From the NCBI RefSeq assembly GCF_000423145.1, contig NZ_AUHK01000007.1:1-64000 (forward strand): DNA of 64,000 nucleotides, written 5' to 3'. The notes under the pieces are model-generated. The model ran no database searches and was not told where the DNA came from. It saw only the letters and a program-made list of their open reading frames with translations. Each line of letters opens with the position of its first letter. Within the stretch, counting starts at the first letter, position 1. The stretch is from Helcococcus sueciensis DSM 17243 (GTDB taxonomy: Bacteria > Bacillota > Clostridia > Tissierellales > Peptoniphilaceae). This document shows positions 8,899 through 18,650 of this stretch, piece by piece. The position numbers were made by a program, and so were the translations under genes.

Positions 8899-11800
8899 AT
8901 GAATATAAAATCAATAGATAATTTTATAAATCTATTAAATGATTACAATTCAATATATAGTTATGGAATTATAGATGAAGCAAAGGGTCATTTAATTTAC
9001 TTAATAAATAGTAAATTAAAAAGACCTGTTTTTGTATTGTCTGAAAATGATAAAAAAGCAAGAGATTTATATGAAAGTCTTGTAAATTCTGATATCGATG
9101 TAGACTTACTTCCAGACATCGATTCAAATTATCAAATGCTTGAGGATTTAGATTATACAAATAGACATAATAGAATGAAGACTCTTATAGATTTGGCAAA
9201 TAATATACCGAAAATCTACATATCTTCATCAAATGCAATAACAAGAAAATTAACTAATAAAGAACTATTTTTAGAGCAAAGATTTAAGCTTGATTTAGAT
9301 ACTGAAATAGAATTGGAAGATTTAATAAATAAATTATCAAGTCTGGGTTATCAAAGAAGAAATATAATTCAAGCAAAGGGTGAATTTTCCATTAGAGGAG
9401 ATATTATAGATATATTTCAAGTTCATGAAGATAATCCAACAAGAATTGAGTTATTTGATATAAATGTTGATTCTATTCGTAAATTTGATATCAATACTCA
9501 AATGAGTTTAAATCAAATTGATGAAATATTTATTTATCCTTTGTATGAAAATAATATTGATAACAATATAGAAGATAAAATCAATCTTATAAAAAAGGAT
9601 TTAGAATTTACAAAATCTAAATTCAATGAAGAAATTTATGAAAAGGCTTCAAATAAATATAAAAAGATGATTGAAAAATTAGAATATGAAAATAGTGTAG
9701 ATAATATAGATTTACTAATACCATATTTAGAGGACAATTCATCTATAGTGGACTATTTTCCAGAAAACACATTTGTTATATATGACGATTTAGCAAATAT
9801 TACAAATACAATAAAAGGATTTGAAGCCTTTAGAGATGAAGATATACAATATAGAATAGAAAATGGAGAACTTTTAAAATCTCATCACGATATATTTTTA
9901 AGATTTGATGAAACTAGTGAAGATATAAATAGATTTCAAAAAGTGAATTTCTCTTCTTTATTAAAAACTATACCTAATTTTAAATCAGATGTACTTTATG
10001 AATTTAAAATAAGAGAAAATCAATCATTTCATGGACAGTTTGAAGATTTTATTTCTGATATTAATTTCAAATTAAGTCAAGGATATAAAATTATTATATA
10101 TGTTCCAGAAATAAATGATGCAAATAATTTGATTTCACAATTAAATGAATATTCTATATTTTCTAAAATATATCGAGATATTACTGAAGATATTTATAGT
10201 GTTGGAATTATTATTGATAGTTTAGAAAAAGGTTTTGAATTATTTGAAGATAAGATTAATATAATTTCTTATCAACAAATATTTAGAAAAGTTAAAAAGA
10301 AGAGAACAAAAACTGTTAAAAATAAAGATATTATAAACTATTCAGATTTGGTACGAGGTGATTTACTTGTTCATGATGAATATGGTATTGGTGAATTTAT
10401 TGGTATAAAAAGTATTGAATTAAACGGATTTACATCAGATTTTGTAGAACTTCATTTCAAAGGAGGAGATAAACTTTTTGTACCAACTCAAGATATGAGT
10501 ATGATTTCCAAATTTATTGGGAATGGAGATAAAAGGCCTCAATTATCTAATTTAAATGGTACAGAATGGAAAAAATCTAAAGCCAAAGCTAAAAGAGCAA
10601 TAGAAGAAATTGCAGAAGACTTGGTCAAACTTTATGCAAAAAGAAGTCAAATTGAAGGATTTAGATATTCATTAGATACTCCATGGCAAAAAGAATTTGA
10701 AGATTCATTTGAATATCAAGAAACCGATGCACAACTTCGTGCTATTGAAGAAATTAAAAAAGATATGGAATCTAATAAAGTCATGGATAGACTTTTATGT
10801 GGTGATGTTGGTTATGGAAAGACAGAAGTTGCATTAAGAGCTGCATTTAAAGCGATTATGGATGGAAAACAAGTTGTAATGCTTGCTCCTACAACTATTT
10901 TAGTAAAACAACATTTTGAAACTATGAAATCCAGATTTAAGGATTTTCCTATAGATATAGATTATATTTCAAGATTTAAAACTGAAAATCAAAAGAAACA
11001 AACAATAGATGGTCTGAAAAAAGGAAAAATAGACTTTGTAGTAGGTACGCATGCATTGCTTTCAGACAAAATAAGTTTTAAAAATTTAGGTCTTCTCATA
11101 GTCGATGAGGAACAAAGATTTGGCGTAAAACATAAAGAGAAAATTAAAGAAATGAGTGAAAATATAGATGTTCTTACATTATCTGCAACGCCTATTCCTC
11201 GAACTCTTCAGATGTCTTTAACAGGAATAAGAGATATGTCACTTCTTGACGAACATCCTGAAAATAGACTTCCTGTAAATACATTTGTTATGGAATATGA
11301 TCCTATATATGTTAGAGAAGCCATATTGAGGGAAATGGCAAGAGGAGGTCAAGTATATTTTGTATATAATAGAGTCAATAAAATTAACTATATGTACAAT
11401 AAACTAATTGAATTGGTTCCTGAAGCTAGTATCGCTATCTCACATGGTCAAATGTCTACAAGACAATTAGAAAATGTATTGGAAGATTTTACAAATAAAA
11501 AATATGATGTTCTACTTACGACAACAATCATTGAAACTGGTATGGATATACAAAATGTAAACACAATTATAATATATAATGCAGACATGATGGGTCTATC
11601 ACAGTTATATCAATTAAAAGGAAGAATAGGTAGATCAAATAGAAATTCATTTGCTTATTTTACCTATCAATCAGGAAAAATAATGACGGAGATAGCAGAA
11701 AAAAGGCTTAAGGCTATAAAAGATTTTTCAGAGCTTGGTTCTGGTTATAAAGTGGCTATGAGAGATCTAGAGCTTAGGGGAGCTGGAAATCTATTAGGAG

Positions 11801-12354
11801 AAAGTCAAAGTGGGCATATTGAATCCATTGGATACGATTTATATGTGAGAATGCTAAAAGAAACAATTGACGAAATTAAGGGTGAAAGACCAAGAAAACC
11901 AATAATTCCTGTTAAAATTGACTTAAATCTAGATTTATTTATACCAGATGATTATATTATAGATGAAAATGAAAAAATCAATATTTACAAGAAAATATCA
12001 TATATTGAAAATAAAGAAGATCATTATGCAATAATAGATGAATTAACTGATAGATTCGGAGATATTCCTATATCGGTTCAAAATATAATTGATATTGCAT
12101 ATATAAAATCTTTGATTATTGAAAATAATTTTGATAAATTAGAAGAGGTAAATGATGAAGTACATCTTTCATATAATAATTTGGACATATTTGATTTTGA
12201 AAAATTAAAAATACTTGCAAAAGAGTATAAAAATGATATAAGGTTTGATATGACAAATAATCCAACAATTATTATTGAAGTTGGAAAAGGATACAATTAT
12301 AGACTAATCAATCTTTTAGAAATGATTAGCAAGATAAATAGAGGAGAAAAATAA
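8899..12354 (+). CDS. mfd: Transcription-repair coupling factor
   Basis: Mfd is an ATP-driven translocase that removes RNA polymerase stalled at DNA lesions and recruits UvrA. The 1151 residues follow the family order: an N-terminal UvrB-like region, the RNA-polymerase-interacting domain beginning near residue 485 (GDLLVHDEYGIGEFIG), RecG-like helicase motifs GDVGYGKTEVA (about 634), DEEQRFG (about 734), LSATPIPRTLQM and TTTIIETGMD, QLYQLKGRIGRS, and the C-terminal TRCF domain. The upstream stop is four bases away, and the foldase gene overlaps its last base. Upstream sequence has only a weak ribosome site, consistent with coupling to pth. Confidence 0.97.
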   Translation: MNIKSIDNFINLLNDYNSIYSYGIIDEAKGHLIYLINSKLKRPVFVLSENDKKARDLYESLVNSDIDVDLLPDIDSNYQMLEDLDYTNRHNRMKTLIDLANNIPKIYISSSNAITRKLTNKELFLEQRFKLDLDTEIELEDLINKLSSLGYQRRNIIQAKGEFSIRGDIIDIFQVHEDNPTRIELFDINVDSIRKFDINTQMSLNQIDEIFIYPLYENNIDNNIEDKINLIKKDLEFTKSKFNEEIYEKASNKYKKMIEKLEYENSVDNIDLLIPYLEDNSSIVDYFPENTFVIYDDLANITNTIKGFEAFRDEDIQYRIENGELLKSHHDIFLRFDETSEDINRFQKVNFSSLLKTIPNFKSDVLYEFKIRENQSFHGQFEDFISDINFKLSQGYKIIIYVPEINDANNLISQLNEYSIFSKIYRDITEDIYSVGIIIDSLEKGFELFEDKINIISYQQIFRKVKKKRTKTVKNKDIINYSDLVRGDLLVHDEYGIGEFIGIKSIELNGFTSDFVELHFKGGDKLFVPTQDMSMISKFIGNGDKRPQLSNLNGTEWKKSKAKAKRAIEEIAEDLVKLYAKRSQIEGFRYSLDTPWQKEFEDSFEYQETDAQLRAIEEIKKDMESNKVMDRLLCGDVGYGKTEVALRAAFKAIMDGKQVVMLAPTTILVKQHFETMKSRFKDFPIDIDYISRFKTENQKKQTIDGLKKGKIDFVVGTHALLSDKISFKNLGLLIVDEEQRFGVKHKEKIKEMSENIDVLTLSATPIPRTLQMSLTGIRDMSLLDEHPENRLPVNTFVMEYDPIYVREAILREMARGGQVYFVYNRVNKINYMYNKLIELVPEASIAISHGQMSTRQLENVLEDFTNKKYDVLLTTTIIETGMDIQNVNTIIIYNADMMGLSQLYQLKGRIGRSNRNSFAYFTYQSGKIMTEIAEKRLKAIKDFSELGSGYKVAMRDLELRGAGNLLGESQSGHIESIGYDLYVRMLKETIDEIKGERPRKPIIPVKIDLNLDLFIPDDYIIDENEKINIYKKISYIENKEDHYAIIDELTDRFGDIPISVQNIIDIAYIKSLIIENNFDKLEEVNDEVHLSYNNLDIFDFEKLKILAKEYKNDIRFDMTNNPTIIIEVGKGYNYRLINLLEMISKINRGEK

Positions 12355-13352
12355 TGAAAAAAACTAGAATAATAAGTTTACTATTAGCTTTATCACTTGT
12401 TTTGGTAGCGTGTGGAACAAATTCTGATGAGACAACTGACGAAGGTAATACACCACGAGTTGTAGAAGAAACAAATGAAACAAATGAAGAAGAAAAAAGA
12501 AAGGAAAAAGAATACACTAAAATAGAAGATTTAAGAAATAATAAGAAAACAATGGTTTCTATAAATGGTGAAGATATCTCTCATAGAAGATTTTATGAAT
12601 TTTATGATTTATATTCTTCAATAATGGGAATGGGACAAAATTTATCACAAGAAATAACTAATTTATTTATAGGTGATCAAATAATAAATAAGGAACTTAA
12701 AGAAGCGAATATTACTGTATCAGATGAAGAAATAAAGACTGAAATAGATAATTATATCAATAAATTAGGTGGTCAATCTGAATATTATAAATATTTAAGT
12801 GTATTAGGATCTACTGAAGAACTATTTAAAGAAAATATTGAAAATTCACTTAAGAGAGTTAAACATCAACAATATTTTAATGAAAAAACAAAATTAACTG
12901 ATGATGAATTAAATGCTTATTACGAAAAAAATAAAGATTCAATAGATAATGTAATTGCAAAACATATATTAACTAAAGATGAAGATACAGCTTTAAAAGC
13001 TATTGAAAGATTAAATAAAGGTGAAGATTTTAAAGATGTTGCAAATGAATTATCAATTGATAAGGCTGCAAATGCAAAAGGTGGAGAATTAGGAGCAGTA
13101 AAAAGATCTGGATATGATGCTGACTTTGTAAAAGCTGCATTTGATCTAGAAGAAAATAAAGTATCTTCTCCAGTAAAAACAAAATTTGGATATCATGTAA
13201 TATTAGTAACAAAAAATAATGTAGGACTTGAAAAGAATCGTGAAGAAATTCAAAATGCATTAAAAAAACAAAAATATCAAAAAGATTTACAAGAAAAAGT
13301 TAAATCTAGCGATATTAAATTCTATAACTTTGATGGAAGTGAAATAAAGTAA
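12354..13352 (+). CDS. prsA: Peptidylprolyl isomerase lipoprotein (PrsA-type foldase)
   Basis: This extracytoplasmic foldase is tethered by lipid and helps exported proteins fold. The N-terminus is a lipoprotein signal with lipobox LVAC (Cys20), followed by an acidic Thr/Glu-rich linker. A SurA-like N-terminal domain spans about residues 60-190, and a parvulin PpiC domain about 195-290 includes AKHIL, GGELGAV and KFGYHVI. The ATG overlaps the mfd stop (TAATG). The sequence after the stop stays in frame for 16 more codons, and the stop lies in a 16-base duplication, so the C-terminus may once have been longer (see findings). The mfd-foldase order is a known Firmicute arrangement. Confidence 0.92.
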   Translation: MKKTRIISLLLALSLVLVACGTNSDETTDEGNTPRVVEETNETNEEEKRKEKEYTKIEDLRNNKKTMVSINGEDISHRRFYEFYDLYSSIMGMGQNLSQEITNLFIGDQIINKELKEANITVSDEEIKTEIDNYINKLGGQSEYYKYLSVLGSTEELFKENIENSLKRVKHQQYFNEKTKLTDDELNAYYEKNKDSIDNVIAKHILTKDEDTALKAIERLNKGEDFKDVANELSIDKAANAKGGELGAVKRSGYDADFVKAAFDLEENKVSSPVKTKFGYHVILVTKNNVGLEKNREEIQNALKKQKYQKDLQEKVKSSDIKFYNFDGSEIK

Positions 13353-13466
13353 GAAACACAATCCGAAAATACACAAGAAATAAAGTTAGAAATTAGTAAA
13401 TAATAAAAAGTATTATAAAAATATAATAAATATGTAAAAAATAACATGTAAAAGTATGATAAATGC

Positions 13467-13494
13467 TTGAAATATGGCTTATATATGTTATAAT
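13467..13494 (+). promoter_or_regulatory. hup promoter
   Basis: TTGAAA (13467-13472), a 16-base spacer and TATAAT (13489-13494) preceded by TGT, giving a -35 plus extended -10. It is 40 bases upstream of the HU start codon, as expected for an abundant protein. Confidence 0.8.
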
Positions 13495-13534
13495 GAAAAT
13501 ACAGTTGATTAAACTGAATATTTAGGAGGAATTT

Positions 13535-13813
13535 ATGAACAAATCAGATTTAGTAGCACAAATAGCTGCAAAAAGTGGATTAACAAAAGTTGATTCAACA
13601 AAAGCTTTAGAAGCATTATTAGATTCTGTTAAAGAAGCTTTAGTTAGTGGGGATAAAGTACAATTAGTTGGATTTGGTACATTTGAAGTAAGAGAAAGAA
13701 AAGCAAGAGAAGGTAGAAATCCTAGAAATCCTGAAGAAGTGATTCATATACCTGCTTCAAAAGCTCCAGTATTCAAAGCTGGTAAAACATTAAAAGAAGC
13801 TGTTAATAAATAA
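13535..13813 (+). CDS. hup: HU family DNA-binding protein
   Basis: HU is the small histone-like protein that bends and compacts the nucleoid as a dimer. The 92-residue sequence has the standard N-terminal helical dimerisation part (MNKSDLVAQIAAKSGL), the GFGTFEVRERKAREGRNP region leading into the DNA-embracing beta arm, IHIPASKAPVFKAGKTLKEAV and a basic end. TAGGAGG precedes the start. It has its own strong promoter and a terminator, so it is monocistronic. Confidence 0.98.
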   Translation: MNKSDLVAQIAAKSGLTKVDSTKALEALLDSVKEALVSGDKVQLVGFGTFEVRERKAREGRNPRNPEEVIHIPASKAPVFKAGKTLKEAVNK

Positions 13814-13825
13814 TAGCATATTCCG

Positions 13826-13859
13826 CGGTTAAGATTTGTTCTTAGCCGTTTTTTATTTT
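13826..13859 (+). terminator. Terminator after hup
   Basis: A 9-bp stem, CGGTTAAGA at 13826-13834 paired with TCTTAGCCG at 13840-13848 (one G-T pair), then TTTTTTATTTT. Confidence 0.85.
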
Positions 13860-13875
13860 AGTATTTTATATTCTG

Positions 13876-13921
13876 CTACAGGTATATAATTATTTTATAT
13901 TATTTGCTGTAGGGGTATAAT
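13876..13921 (+). promoter_or_regulatory. Promoter region of the MMPL exporter operon with inverted repeat
   Basis: Two copies of a similar 17-base stretch, each ending in TATAAT (-10-like, 13885-13890 and 13916-13921), contain CTACAG (13876-13881) and its complement CTGTAG (13907-13912). The right arm lies just upstream of the likely -10, so a local repressor could act here. The binding protein is not identifiable from the window. Confidence 0.4.
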
Positions 13922-13967
13922 ATATATGAAAGTTAAATATAATATTTAAAAGGTATTAGGTTGTGAA

Positions 13968-16016
13968 ATGAAGAAAGTATCAAATTTTATAACAAAACAT
14001 TACAAATTAATATTAATTGTATTTACATTTCTTACTGTAATAAGCGGGATTATGACATTTGGAGTTAAAATCAATTATTCCATACAAGGATATTTACCAG
14101 ACGACTCAGAGACTATACTTGCATTAGATAAAATGAAATCGGAGTTTAAAGAACCACTTCCAAATCTCAGAGTTGTTTTAAAAGGAAAATCTGTATCTGA
14201 AGTATTAGAATATAAAGAAAAACTTGAAGAACTAGATGATGTAAAATTAGTACTTTGGATAGATACTATGGAAAACCCTTATATGCCAGTAGAACTTATA
14301 GATGAAAATCTTAAAAGTATGTATTACAAAGATGGTAATGCCCTACTAGATGTTGCAGTGGTGTCATCAAATTCAAAAACATCATTAGATGAAATCAAAT
14401 CAATATTGCCAGAAGAAACAGCATATGGAGGATCTCTAGTTGAAGAAGCGGCTGCTCAAAACTCGGTTACAAGCGAAGTTGCTCAAATAACAATTTTTGC
14501 TGTTCCAGCAGCTTTATTGATATTAACTTTATCAGTGAGTTCATGGATTGAACCATTATTGCTTCTTGTCTCAATAGCTGTAGCGGTGCTATTAAATATG
14601 GGGACAAATATATTACTTTCAGAAGTTTCATTTATTACACAAGCGATTACGGCTATATTACAATTAGCAGTTTCGATGGATTATGCAATATTTCTAATGC
14701 ATGAATTCCAACACCAAAAAACATTAGTTGAAGATGAAGATGAAGCACTCAAGAGAGCTATCAAAATTTCAGCCTCTGCAATAGTTTCATCTGCTCTTAC
14801 AACAATATTCGGCTTTTTAGCATTGATATTTATGAGATTTGGATTAGGAAAAGACCTTGGTTTAGTATTAGCGAAAGGTATAGTATTCAGTTTAATTTCA
14901 GTAATATTATTCTTACCTGCGTTGATTAAATTGTCAATGAAAGTGATAAATAAGACAAAACATAAAGATTTTTTACCAAATTTCAAACCAGTTTCTAAGT
15001 TTATTGTTAAATATAGAAAATTAATATTGGTAATTTTATTAATAGTTCCAATTGCATTTGTAGGTCAATCAAGAAATGCATTTACTTATGGTATGGGACA
15101 ATATCAAGAAGGAACGAAAGAAAGCATAGATGAAGAATTTATTCAAGAAACATTTGGACAAAATATTCAAGTTGTAGTACTTGTACCAAGAGGGAATTTA
15201 GTAAAAGAAAATAATTTAATAAATGAATTGAAAAAAAGTCCATATATAACTTATGTTCAGTCATATACAGAACAAGTAGGTAAAGAATTACCTACAGAAG
15301 TTACACCATCATATGCTATCAGTTCACTTTTAAGTGAGAATTATTCAAGGATAGTATTAAATACAAATACAAAGGCAGAAGGAGAAATAACTTTTGAATT
15401 TGTAAAATATTTAAAAGAGACTGTTTCAAAATATTATACAGATTATGAAATCTTAGGTGAATCGGTTTCAATGGAAGAAATGTCAAGAATTATTCAAAAA
15501 GATAATAGAATAGTTAATATATTAGCGATAGTTTCAATTGCTCTTGTAATACTATTTAACTTTAAATCATTATTATTACCATTGATTTTAGTATTTACAA
15601 TAGAGGCCTCTATTTGGATAAATCTATCAATTCCATATTTTACAAATACCAATTTAAGTTTTATAGGATATCTAGTTATTTCGTCTATACAACTTGGGGC
15701 CACTGTTGACTATGCAATATTATATACGAATAATTATCTAGAATTTAGAAAGAAAATGGGCAAGAAAGAAGCTCTAATTGAAACTGGAGCAAAAGTATAT
15801 GGATCATTGATGGCTCCAGCTTTAATACTTACAGTTGCAGGGATATTACTTTCAATAATATCATCTATAACTTTAGTATCTGAACTTGGTACGGTGCTTG
15901 GTAGAGGAGCATTCTTATCCTTCTTACTTGTAGTTGTTTTATTACCAGCACTATTATATATATTTGATAATTTAATTGAGAAAACAATGTATAAACCAAA
16001 TTTTAAAAAGGAGTAA
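13968..16016 (+). CDS. MMPL/RND-family membrane exporter
   Basis: This is a proton-driven transporter of the MMPL branch of the RND superfamily. The 682-residue protein has a first helix near residues 13-33, a large extracytoplasmic loop, a five- to six-helix cluster (about 170-330), then the same layout repeated in the second half, giving about 12 helices. Hydrophobic clusters such as AITAILQLAVSMDYAIFLMH and SIQLGATVDYAILYTNNY are the conserved intramembrane Asp-Tyr positions of the family. The ribosome site (AGGTTGTG) is weak. It sits 4 bases upstream of a secreted heptad-repeat protein, the usual Firmicute pairing. The substrate, probably a lipid or peptide, is unknown. Confidence 0.88.
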   Translation: MKKVSNFITKHYKLILIVFTFLTVISGIMTFGVKINYSIQGYLPDDSETILALDKMKSEFKEPLPNLRVVLKGKSVSEVLEYKEKLEELDDVKLVLWIDTMENPYMPVELIDENLKSMYYKDGNALLDVAVVSSNSKTSLDEIKSILPEETAYGGSLVEEAAAQNSVTSEVAQITIFAVPAALLILTLSVSSWIEPLLLLVSIAVAVLLNMGTNILLSEVSFITQAITAILQLAVSMDYAIFLMHEFQHQKTLVEDEDEALKRAIKISASAIVSSALTTIFGFLALIFMRFGLGKDLGLVLAKGIVFSLISVILFLPALIKLSMKVINKTKHKDFLPNFKPVSKFIVKYRKLILVILLIVPIAFVGQSRNAFTYGMGQYQEGTKESIDEEFIQETFGQNIQVVVLVPRGNLVKENNLINELKKSPYITYVQSYTEQVGKELPTEVTPSYAISSLLSENYSRIVLNTNTKAEGEITFEFVKYLKETVSKYYTDYEILGESVSMEEMSRIIQKDNRIVNILAIVSIALVILFNFKSLLLPLILVFTIEASIWINLSIPYFTNTNLSFIGYLVISSIQLGATVDYAILYTNNYLEFRKKMGKKEALIETGAKVYGSLMAPALILTVAGILLSIISSITLVSELGTVLGRGAFLSFLLVVVLLPALLYIFDNLIEKTMYKPNFKKE

Positions 16017-16020
16017 ATAT

Positions 16021-18426
16021 ATGAAAACAAAAAAAATAATATCAAAAGTATTTTCATTGATATTAGCTTTTATTTTCTTCTTTTCATTTCCATTAAATGT
16101 ATTTGCTAAAAATGCTAATAAAGAAGAAATTATCTATATATCAACAGATTTAGATGGCTCTGTAAAAGGAACCTATGTTGTAAATTCATTTGACTTAGAT
16201 AAAGATGCTTCTATTTTAGATTATGGTAAATACGATAGTGTAACTAATTTAACAAATGAAAATGAAATAAAAGTTAAAGATGATGAAATATCAGTAGGTG
16301 GAAGCAAAGGAAAATTCTTTTATCAAGGAGATAATCCAGGAAAAGAATTACCTTGGATAATAGATATAAAATACTATCACGAAGGTAAAGAGCTAAAAGC
16401 AAATGAGATTGCTGGTAAAGAAGGAAAAATCGAGATAAAAGGACATATTTATCCTAACAAAAAGGCTAATCCCATTTACTCAGAATACTATTTAGGACAA
16501 TTATCTATGAATATTGATTCTAAAAAAGCTGTAGTAACTGAATCTGAAGGGGCAACACTTGCATATCAAGGAAGTATTCAAATACTTAATTATACAGTTT
16601 TGCCAAAGAAAGAATTAAAGTTTAATATAGTAACAAATGCTACAAGTTTTGAAATGGAGCCATTTTCATTTTCAGCAATTCCATTTAATATGGATTTTGA
16701 TTTACCAGATATGGGAAAATTCACAGGTGAAATATCTCAGTTAGAAAATGCTATAGCTATGCTTGGTGATGGTACAACTAGATTAAATCAAGGAGTATTT
16801 TCACTTAAAGATAATGCTAATCTTCTATTCGATTCTTTAGGAAGTATAAATAGTGGAATTCGTCAATTTGCTGATGGACAAAGAGAATTAGCAGATGGTT
16901 CAAAACAATTTGAAAATGGATTAAAACAATATTCAGTAGGAATAGATAAATTAACTAGTGAATTATCACAATTATCAGGCGGTATGAATGATTTAAAATC
17001 AGGATTAAACCAACTTAAAAATGGTAATGATGAGTTAAAATATGGAATGCTTGAATATACAAAAGGTATTGAAGAATATACCGATGGTGTATCACAAATT
17101 TATGAAGGTCATTTACAATTTACTGACGGTATAAAAAAGATGGGTTCAGAATCTAAACAATTAGTTGACGCAGGAGATCAATTAGTAGATGGATCAAAAC
17201 AAATATTGGAGGGCCTATCAATAATTGATAAAATTAATTTGTCAGATAAAATCACACTTGAAGATTTGAAAAAACTAGAACCAATAGTGGATCAAATTGT
17301 AAAATTCTGGGACGATGTAAAAAAAGAAATAGAAGAATTGACCTCAGAAGATGTATTAGTTGCTTTGACTACTGCAAAAGGAATATTGGAAAACAGTATA
17401 TCAAATATTGAAAAAATACAAAAAGATTTAGATGTAGACAATATATTATCAAATATAGGAATACAAGATCCTGAAAATCCAGACGTAGTTAAAATAATTG
17501 AGTATATTAAAAAAGTAAATGATAACTTAACACAAGTAAAACAAGAATTAGATAGAGTTCTTAAATTTATAGAACTTTATACAAATAATGAAGAAAATCT
17601 AAAAAAATTAGTAGAATATATCGAGCAATACAATAAAGAGATAAATGAAAAATTAAAACCATTGAAAGATGCATTGGATAACTATAATCCAGAAGATGCA
17701 TATGATGCAATAGTTAAAATATCAAATTTTGGAAAACAATATGAACAATTCCATAATGGATTAATTCAATATACAAATGGCACTAAAGAATTAGTCAATG
17801 GAATAAATAATCAACTACTTCCTGGAAGTGAAAAATTTGATCAAGGCCTTGGATCCTTATCTAAGAATGGTTCAACTATTGTCAATGGAGGTAATAGAAT
17901 TTCAGAAGGAATGATTGAAGTTTCCAAAGGACTAAGCTTAATAGTTTCTAAATTGGACTTCGACGGAGATATGTCTCAAGTATCAAAATTGAAATATGGG
18001 ATGGATGCTCTAGTTGGAAACTATTCTAAAATATCAAATGGACAATTAGAACTTGCAAATGGAGCAGATGCACTTGCAGATGGTCTAAGCGAATATCGTA
18101 ATGGTTTTGGAATGTTTAGCAATGGAGTAGGACAATTTGCAGAAGGTGTAGATGAATTATCACAAGGAGCAAATACTCTTAAAAACGAAACTCAAGGCAT
18201 GACAAAATTGATGGAACAACAAATTGACGAAGCTATGAGCGCTTTCAAAAAAGAAGGTTTCAAACTTGAAAGTTTTGTAAGTGAAAAGAATACAAATATA
18301 CAATTGGTACAATTTGTATATATTTCAGACTCTATAACAGTTGTAAAAGAAGATGAAGCACCAATAGAAACAGAAGAACTTACATTCTGGCAAAAGATTT
18401 GGGATATAATTACTTTCTGGGATTAA
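16021..18426 (+). CDS. Secreted YhgE/Pip-like heptad-repeat protein, partner of the MMPL exporter
   Basis: This 801-residue exported protein probably works with the MMPL exporter. The start at 16021 follows AAAAAGGAG; an ATG 45 bases earlier lies inside the exporter gene. A signal peptide ends near VFA (residue 29). About residues 30-235 form a mixed domain. After that come long coiled-coil stretches with the YhgE-type pattern of Leu and Gly at seven-residue spacing (for example LADGSKQFENGLKQYSVGI), interrupted by a charged helical section around 420-570. The last residues are aromatic (TFWQKIWDIITFWD) and amphipathic, with no clear transmembrane helix, unlike YhgE/Pip proteins that carry a C-terminal membrane domain. 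Function by context only. Confidence 0.75.
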   Translation: MKTKKIISKVFSLILAFIFFFSFPLNVFAKNANKEEIIYISTDLDGSVKGTYVVNSFDLDKDASILDYGKYDSVTNLTNENEIKVKDDEISVGGSKGKFFYQGDNPGKELPWIIDIKYYHEGKELKANEIAGKEGKIEIKGHIYPNKKANPIYSEYYLGQLSMNIDSKKAVVTESEGATLAYQGSIQILNYTVLPKKELKFNIVTNATSFEMEPFSFSAIPFNMDFDLPDMGKFTGEISQLENAIAMLGDGTTRLNQGVFSLKDNANLLFDSLGSINSGIRQFADGQRELADGSKQFENGLKQYSVGIDKLTSELSQLSGGMNDLKSGLNQLKNGNDELKYGMLEYTKGIEEYTDGVSQIYEGHLQFTDGIKKMGSESKQLVDAGDQLVDGSKQILEGLSIIDKINLSDKITLEDLKKLEPIVDQIVKFWDDVKKEIEELTSEDVLVALTTAKGILENSISNIEKIQKDLDVDNILSNIGIQDPENPDVVKIIEYIKKVNDNLTQVKQELDRVLKFIELYTNNEENLKKLVEYIEQYNKEINEKLKPLKDALDNYNPEDAYDAIVKISNFGKQYEQFHNGLIQYTNGTKELVNGINNQLLPGSEKFDQGLGSLSKNGSTIVNGGNRISEGMIEVSKGLSLIVSKLDFDGDMSQVSKLKYGMDALVGNYSKISNGQLELANGADALADGLSEYRNGFGMFSNGVGQFAEGVDELSQGANTLKNETQGMTKLMEQQIDEAMSAFKKEGFKLESFVSEKNTNIQLVQFVYISDSITVVKEDEAPIETEELTFWQKIWDIITFWD

Positions 18427-18491
18427 AAATGCTTTTTAGTATTTTATATACTAATTTATAAAAAATTGAATAAAAGACTTAAATTTTAGAC

Positions 18492-18530
18492 ATGAACCCC
18501 AAAATTCGTAATACGGATGGAGGGGTTCAG
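18492..18530. other. GC-rich compound hairpin of unknown function
   Basis: TGAACCCC and its complement GGGGTTCA form an 8-bp outer stem. Inside, ATTCG and CGGAT pair around a TAATA loop, separated from the outer stem by three bases on each side. No T run follows on either strand, so it is not an obvious terminator. It lies between the heptad-repeat gene and dinB and is much richer in GC than its surroundings. Confidence 0.55.
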
Positions 18531-18650
18531 CTCATTTCTATATAGATTATAGGTGTTTTTTATTGATTAATTTAATTAGAGTTGAAAATTTTTGTATAGT
18601 ATAATCATATATATATTATAGATATATAGCATCACATGAAAGGAAGTTTT

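Noticed and set aside
18531-18650. LexA or DinR box before dinB
   Set aside because: No GAAC-N4-GTTC type palindrome was found in the promoter region.
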